From Bursaphelenchus xylophilus (lineage: Eukaryota > Nematoda > Chromadorea > Rhabditida > Aphelenchoididae), in the NCBI GenBank assembly GCA_904066235.2, contig CAJFCV020000006.1:7068001-7132000 (forward strand): 64,000 bases of DNA, read 5' to 3'. Positions within the stretch are counted from its first letter, which is position 1. Every line of letters starts with the position of its first letter. The notes beneath the pieces were generated by a model. That model made no database searches, had not been told where the DNA came from, and worked only from the letters and a program-made list of their open reading frames with translations. Below, in pieces: positions 59,401-64,000 of the stretch. Both the position numbers and the translations under genes were made by a program.

Positions 59401-60768
59401 CAGCCCGATATGATCCCCGAAGTGGACCAGGGGTATAAGGATTACCTTAAAAACCAAGGTCGTGTTGGAGAACTGGTTGATGTCGATGTGCTTAGTGCGA
59501 TAAATGTGTATGTCAGCCAAAGTAATTGGGAGAAAGCTCTGTCTACCGCAGCTCAACAAAATGTAAGGAAACTTAGAACATAGATAGAAACGCGTTTATA
59601 ATTATACGCTAATACTAGTACTACTATTTACCGTTGAAACAGACCAGGTAGGGGGTATCATTGTTTAACGTATTATCTACCGTTCCGGGAGAGTCACTAA
59701 TTCCGGAAATGGCGTGCTGCTGATAGAAAATGTTGTTTCAGCATCCGGCGCTGCTAGAAAAGTATGTCGCCATGTACGTTAGCGAACTCATTCAAGCCGA
59801 AAAGTTCAACGATGCCGTGAAGTTATTTGAGCAATATGGTACCCCACTAAATACATTTAACACCTACAAGATGTTGCTCGATGTTATGATAAACCAAAAG
59901 AATATAAGTTATGAAGATTTGAGCCATCTGAGAAATATGATCCTAAAGTTGAATGTTAACATGATCAATCATAAAACCGAGGTCAATGAAAGAGTCAGAG
60001 AGGTTGGTAACAACGGCTTATGTAACGCTTTTAAGGTGTTTAACCGATATCTCTACGTCCTACATTACTATTGCCTATGCCTAGCCCTGCAAGATACCGA
60101 AAATCCAGACATTGAGAAGCTTGTAGTGAGACTAAAGATATCCATGCTGCGATATGTTGATCTAGTGCAACCCGACAAGCTCTTTTACGAAGCTGGAATC
60201 GCTTGCAGTGTAAAGTTTTAACAAAAAATATAATTTGTTTAGAAAGTACAAGGGTACGAAAATATGGCCTTCACTTTCCTCAATCAATTTGTGGACATTC
60301 ACAACGCGGTCGAAACAAATGATCCAAGTGAGGTAAACAATGATATCTTCGAAGGAACCGACATTCCAGTACATTATACACTCCCACAAGAAGCATATCT
60401 AGGTGTAAGAAAACGGTTCGAGCTATGCATAAACACAATAACTTCAGGAAGACGAATACGAGAAAATAAACGAGATGGTACTGGAAATGTCAGCGGATAG
60501 AAAAACGGAAAAAAAGCTTAAGACAGATTCCAGAGGGTGCTACGAAGCGAGCTCCGTGGATTTAGAAGGCCGAGTCTATCCTACTTGTCTCTTATCTGGT
60601 TACCCCATCTTGGACACACCCAAGATCTTATCCGAAGAAATGTTCGTGGATCCTAAGACCTGGCATCAGTTCATCACACTGATTCGAACCAACCCTTCAG
60701 ATAATTTATTCGATATTCAGTCATTCTTGTCCATGTGGACCGGAACTACAGTATCCATAACCTATTAA
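53473..60768 (+). CDS. IFT172: Intraflagellar transport protein 172 (IFT172, C. elegans osm-1)
   Basis: IFT172 is an IFT-B subunit needed for cilium assembly. Start [13 protein letters not shown] at 53473. The N-terminal WD40 propellers show [63 protein letters not shown] and [14 protein letters not shown]. Then [20 protein letters not shown] and [20 protein letters not shown] lead to the long TPR solenoid ([41 protein letters not shown] repeats). The C-terminus has [15 protein letters not shown] and stops at 60768. About 20 exons, roughly 1,700 residues. Two introns carry transposons: 53843-54750 (the W of GESW is split, GES-W-DEKK) and about 56756-57012. No coding break was found. Confidence 0.95.
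54025..54462. mobile_element. 3-bp-TSD MITE, copy C (IFT172 intron)
   Basis: A 438 bp copy, CAGGGGAAGTATCCCAAGTG to GGGGTACTTCCCTTG, flanked by TAA at 54022-54024 and 54463-54465. It shares AGCTCGCGCTTTGC with the other copies. Confidence 0.88.
56772..57000. mobile_element. Decayed MITE filling an IFT172 intron
   Basis: The left end TATAAGACGCGCGCATTATG and the right end, reverse-complemented (GTCTGCGTTCTATTACTCCT), match the ends of the MITE at 40345-40628. AATTGCGCAACATTAC repeats are shared too. The splice donor after YLSN and the acceptor TGTTTAG at about 57012 lie just outside. Confidence 0.6.
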
Positions 60769-61237
60769 ATATACATAAATATATGTACATAAATGTAAAA
60801 AATAGTTAAAAGACGATTTCTGAGTCAGTGCGTCAGCCGTGGACATAGAAAAAAATCGATTTTGAGTTTTTTGCACTAAAATGGCTGTTGGAAGGTGCTA
60901 AGCAAAAGCGAACAATATTTTTTCCCAAAACCTTCATGAAGGTATATTTTTTTACAATTTACTGTTCTAGAAGTAACCGCGTCCAGCTGTCGTATCTTAC
61001 CTTACTGGACGATGATTTGACGGTTACTGAAGTTTTCGACCCTTGCGATGACGATGGTATCATTATTTTTCCGATTTTCCTACTGTAACATACCGTAATA
61101 CTGTATCGACCGCTAAAAAACGACCGTAGAATCTTTCTTTCTGAAAATTTCACAGGCGATTTTACGATTTTTGGAATCAGCATAAAATTCTGCTCTAGAG
61201 GCAATCAAAAAAAGTTCAAAAAAAGCTGCGACAAATT

Positions 61238-61310
61238 TCGTGGTATAGTGGTTAGTGGTCGGGACTACCAATCCAGCGACCCGGGTTCGAGTCCGGCTGG
61301 GTGCGAATAT
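61238..61310 (+). repeat. tRNA-like pol III boxes, left arm
   Basis: An A-box-like TGGTATAGTGG and a B box GGTTCGAGTCC are spaced as in a tRNA. A hairpin GGTCG...CGACC encloses a loop whose middle reads CTACCAA (anticodon position ACC). The 5' and 3' ends do not form an acceptor stem, so it is not an intact tRNA gene. More likely tRNA-derived. Confidence 0.5.
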
Positions 61311-62140
61311 CGAAAAGAAGTCGGAAATTAAATTTATTGTGATTCAGAGGATTGTATATTTTGCCACGAGCAATTATTAATGTCAATGGTAGCTGGATTC
61401 GAGGTTAAAACGGGATTTATATAATTTTAGGGGCTCAATACATGAAAAAATAAAAGTGCTTCAAACCGGTTGAAATTGATAATACTTATTCTAAGGGCTC
61501 TTCTAAGACACTTTCTCGTTAACTTTTTTTTGGTAGCTTACTGTTCCATGCACTACAGTAAGATAAAGATTTTGTACTTAAGCGGGATTTTCTTCAAGAT
61601 TGTTGCATCCAGTCTCGAGTTTTTTTGACTAGGTCGTTCAAACAGCAACGAAGGTCCACTATACGTATACAAAATAAATTTCCGCTTCACTTCCAGTGTG
61701 TCTTGATATCATCGCTATCTGACAAAACTTCGTGAAATAACCCGGTTGTTTCAAACTGTGCGGCCATAAAAAAAATTTTGTATGCAAACCAACTCGTTAT
61801 TAACCATCTCTATCAATATGGCGATAGTCCGAGCTGTCTACGCCCCGTGGTATGCGAAAAATAAAATTGGATTTCATGTCACAGTAATCCATGTTACAGT
61901 AAGTTACGAAAAAAAGTTAACGAGAAAGTGTCTTAGAATAGCCCTTAGAATAAGTATTATCAATTTCAACCGGTTTGAAGCACTTTTATTTTTTCATGTA
62001 TTGAGCCCCTAAAATTATATAAATCCCGTTTTAACCTCGAATCCAGCTACCATTGACATTAATAATTGCTCGTGGCAAAATATACAATCCTCTGAATCAC
62101 AATAAATTTAATTTCCGACTTCTTTTCGATATTCGCACCC

Positions 62141-62213
62141 AGCCGGACTCGAACCCGGGTCGCTGGATTGGTAGTCCCGACCACTAACCACTATACCACG
62201 AAATTTGTCGCAG
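62141..62213 (-). repeat. tRNA-like pol III boxes, right arm
   Basis: The inverted copy of the block at 61238-61310, with the same boxes. Confidence 0.5.
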
Positions 62214-62954
62214 CTTTTTTTGAACTTTTTTTGATTGCCTCTAGAGCAGAATTTTATGCTGATTCCAAAAATCGTAAAATCGCCTGTGAAATTTTCAGAA
62301 AGAAAGATTCTACGGTCGTTTTTTAGCGGTCGATACAGTATTACGGTATGTTACAGTAGGAAAATCGGAAAAATAATGATACCATCGTCATCGCAAGGGT
62401 CGAAAACTTCAGTAACCGTCAAATCATCGTCCAGTAAGGTAAGATACGACAGCTGGACGCGGTTACTTCTAGAACAGTAAATTGTAAAAAAATATACCTT
62501 CATGAAGGTTTTGGGAAAAAATATTGTTCGCTTTTGCTTAGCACCTTCCAACAGCCATTTTAGTGCAAAAAACTCAAAATCGATTTTTTCCTATGTCCAC
62601 CCCTAACAGACGGCTGATGCACTGACTCAGAAATCGTCTTTTAATAACTATTACGCAATACCAAATACTAATGATTTTTAAAATAATCTACGTAAAGTTC
62701 TGCTGAGAATAAATCGAGGTGTACTGTATGTCCAAAATTCAAAGTAACATAACTCCAAAAAAAATTACTATAACAGTACTTACTATGAAAAAAAGTAAAT
62801 ACAGAAAAATGGATGTCATTTTCGAAACCCGCGAAATTGATCACCTTAAGGTGCACCTTACTAACCACTATTTCCCGGCTGGGGGTCTCATTCGATGGTT
62901 TTCCCTTTTTATTTTCCTAAATTTTTGATAATATTTTAGGAAAATAATATTACG

Positions 62955-63290
62955 TTGTTACATCTATGTCAAAGTATTTTTAAGAGGCTTCAAAAGTTGA
63001 GACAAGTTCTCTGCAAAAAAGTTATATTCGATATGGTACCTTGGTATTTTTCAAAGCAGTCGAAGGTGGCGAAAAACGTAAACAGCGAGGGTTTGTGCTT
63101 TTACACCAGGTTTTTACACACGAACCCAATCTTTCTGAAAATTGTACCTACCGTAATTTCCAAAACTAAAAATTCGTGCTGACGTTCAGCTATCATAGTA
63201 CAGCAACTATGCAAAATATCAAAAGATTCTGAGTTGGTCGTTTTTTCGAAATGTCCGGCTCTTGCTATGACAAGCTTCAATTTGTAAAAA
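62955..63290. repeat. Fragment of giant-foldback family
   Basis: It matches segments of the arms at 37.9-38.4 and 41.8-42.15 kb (CATCTATGTCAAAGTATTTT, TGGTACCTTGGTATTTTTC, CAAAAGATTCTGAGTTGGTC), with internal deletions. Confidence 0.7.
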
Positions 63291-63304
63291 ACTTTTATAA
63301 ATAG

Positions 63305-63412
63305 TATACAGACATGAAAATTGGCAATCTGCATTGGCGTTAAGTACCGAAGAAGCCTGCGGCAATATTGAGCTCAGAATCGAGACTTCACTTTTAACGG
63401 TCGGGCACTATA
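63305..63412. repeat. End fragment of the MARS1-intron foldback family
   Basis: It shares CAGACATGAAAATTGGCA-type sequence and GAATCGAGACTTCACTTTTA with 22180-22300, ending GTCGGGCA. Confidence 0.65.
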
Positions 63413-63489
63413 AATTAAAAAAAACCTAAATTTCAATTGTTGTTTTCTGCTGATTTATTATAATATGTTACGGTGCACCGCGGTGTATC

Positions 63490-63905
63490 CAGGGGTGGTC
63501 AGTGGGCCGGGCCGGCCCGGCCCAAACGGGCCGGCCGGGCTCAAAAATGGAAAATTACAAACGGGCCGGGCCGGGCCCGTCTAAATTACAATGCCAAACC
63601 GTTGGCATTCATTGTTTTCGCGCCGGGAAAATTAATTGATGTTGTTATAGTTGCTGTTTCTCAAGTTCTAAAACGTTTACAAGTCTATAGTTCCATTATA
63701 AAACCACAAAACTATCACATTGATCCTTTACTAGCTATATCAACGCCTTTTTTGCCTAAGTTTAGATCCCAAGCTTGGGCGCAGTTCGCAGAACCCTCTA
63801 TAAACGGGCCCGGCCTGGAAAAAGACTAGACGGGCCGGGCCGGTAATTAGACGGGCCGGGCCGCGGGCGGAAAATCGGAAAAATAGGGTCCGCTGACCAC
63901 CCCTG
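63490..63905. mobile_element. Intact non-autonomous hAT-like element
   Basis: 416 bp, CAGGGGTGGTCAGTGGGCC to GGGTCCGCTGACCACCCCTG, flanked by the perfect 8-bp duplication GGTGTATC (63482-63489 and 63906-63913). The body has alternating GGGCC/CCGGGCC runs at both ends and an AT-rich centre. It gives the empty site of MITE copy B. Confidence 0.88.
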
Positions 63906-63913
63906 GGTGTATC

Positions 63914-64000
63914 CAGGGGTGGTCAGTGGGCCGGGCCGGCCCGTGACGGGCCGGCCCGGCCCGGCCCAAACGGGCCGGCCGGGCTCAAAAATGGAAAATT
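63914..64000. mobile_element. Second hAT-like copy, cut by window end
   Basis: It begins CAGGGGTGGTCAGTGGGCC immediately after the second GGTGTATC and runs off the window. It is arranged in tandem with the copy at 63490. Confidence 0.8.

Larger units (their letters stand above)
60810..62640. mobile_element. 1.8 kb foldback with TTAA flanks and tRNA-like sequence in each arm
   Basis: The ends AAGACGATTTCTGAGTCAGT and its inverse are bordered by TTAA (60806-60809 and 62641-62644). Arms of about 735 bp (60810-61545 and 61905-62640) are near-identical apart from a 12-bp gap near the outer end. Each arm includes the same 66-codon frame (60888-61088 plus, 62351-62551 minus) and a tRNA-like block. 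The 360 bp loop is single-copy. TTAA flanks recall piggyBac-type insertion, but the ends do not show a typical CCC start, so this is tentative. Confidence 0.7.

Noticed and set aside
61238..61310. Functional tRNA-Gly(ACC)
   Set aside because: The A and B boxes and an anticodon-like loop are present, but the acceptor stem does not pair and the T stem has a mismatch; the sequence is duplicated in both foldback arms.

Overview
The window is eukaryotic and almost certainly from a nematode. Introns are mostly 35-60 bp with TTTTAG or TTTCAG acceptors. Genes are dense and often only 50-400 bp apart. There is a major-sperm-protein (MSP) domain gene, and several ATG codons sit directly behind a 3' splice-type TTTAG/ATAG, as expected for spliced-leader trans-splicing. 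I cannot place the species. All exon models here were read by eye from frame continuity, splice sites and remembered family sequences; no search was run.

Layout. 1-0.9 kb holds decayed coding-like sequence. 1.2-24.3 kb is a gene-rich block: PCID2 (+), SURF6 (-), mitoguardin (-), an MSP-domain protein (+), a cathepsin B-like protease (-), a small secreted or membrane protein (-), the PAPS transporter SLC35B3 (+), the calcineurin regulator RCAN (-), UDP-xylose synthase UXS1 (-), the rRNA-processing factor ESF1 (-) and cytosolic methionyl-tRNA synthetase MARS1 (-). 24.3-32 kb is a nest of DNA transposons. A class-A-like acetylcholinesterase (-) and epsilon-COP (+) follow, at 32-34.1 and 36.1-37.2 kb. 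37.4-42.9 kb is a giant 4.8 kb inverted-repeat element flanked by small MITEs. 43.3-50.6 kb carries APC5, a Pumilio (PUF) protein and PTGES2, all on +. After more repeats come a divergent alpha-tubulin acetyltransferase-like gene and, 122 bp downstream, IFT172 (53.5-60.8 kb). The last 3 kb is repeats.

The genes are mostly conserved housekeeping genes. Two minus-strand pairs look like nematode operons: MIGA-SURF6 (95 bp apart) and MARS1-ESF1 (154 bp apart). ATAT-like and IFT172 are both microtubule/cilium genes arranged head to tail.

The unusual content is the transposon biology. (i) A family of about 440 bp elements (CAGGGGAAGTAC...GTACTTCCCTTG) makes 3-bp TAA/TTA/TGA target duplications, and one copy can be compared with its own empty site. 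(ii) GC-rich hAT-like elements have perfect 8-bp duplications. (iii) Many foldback elements have arms of 100-1,200 bp, two with coding-like arms or cores and two or three with tRNA-like pol III boxes. (iv) Several introns consist almost entirely of a transposon, including one inside the NSW active-site motif of the cathepsin B gene, yet the splice sites keep the frame intact.
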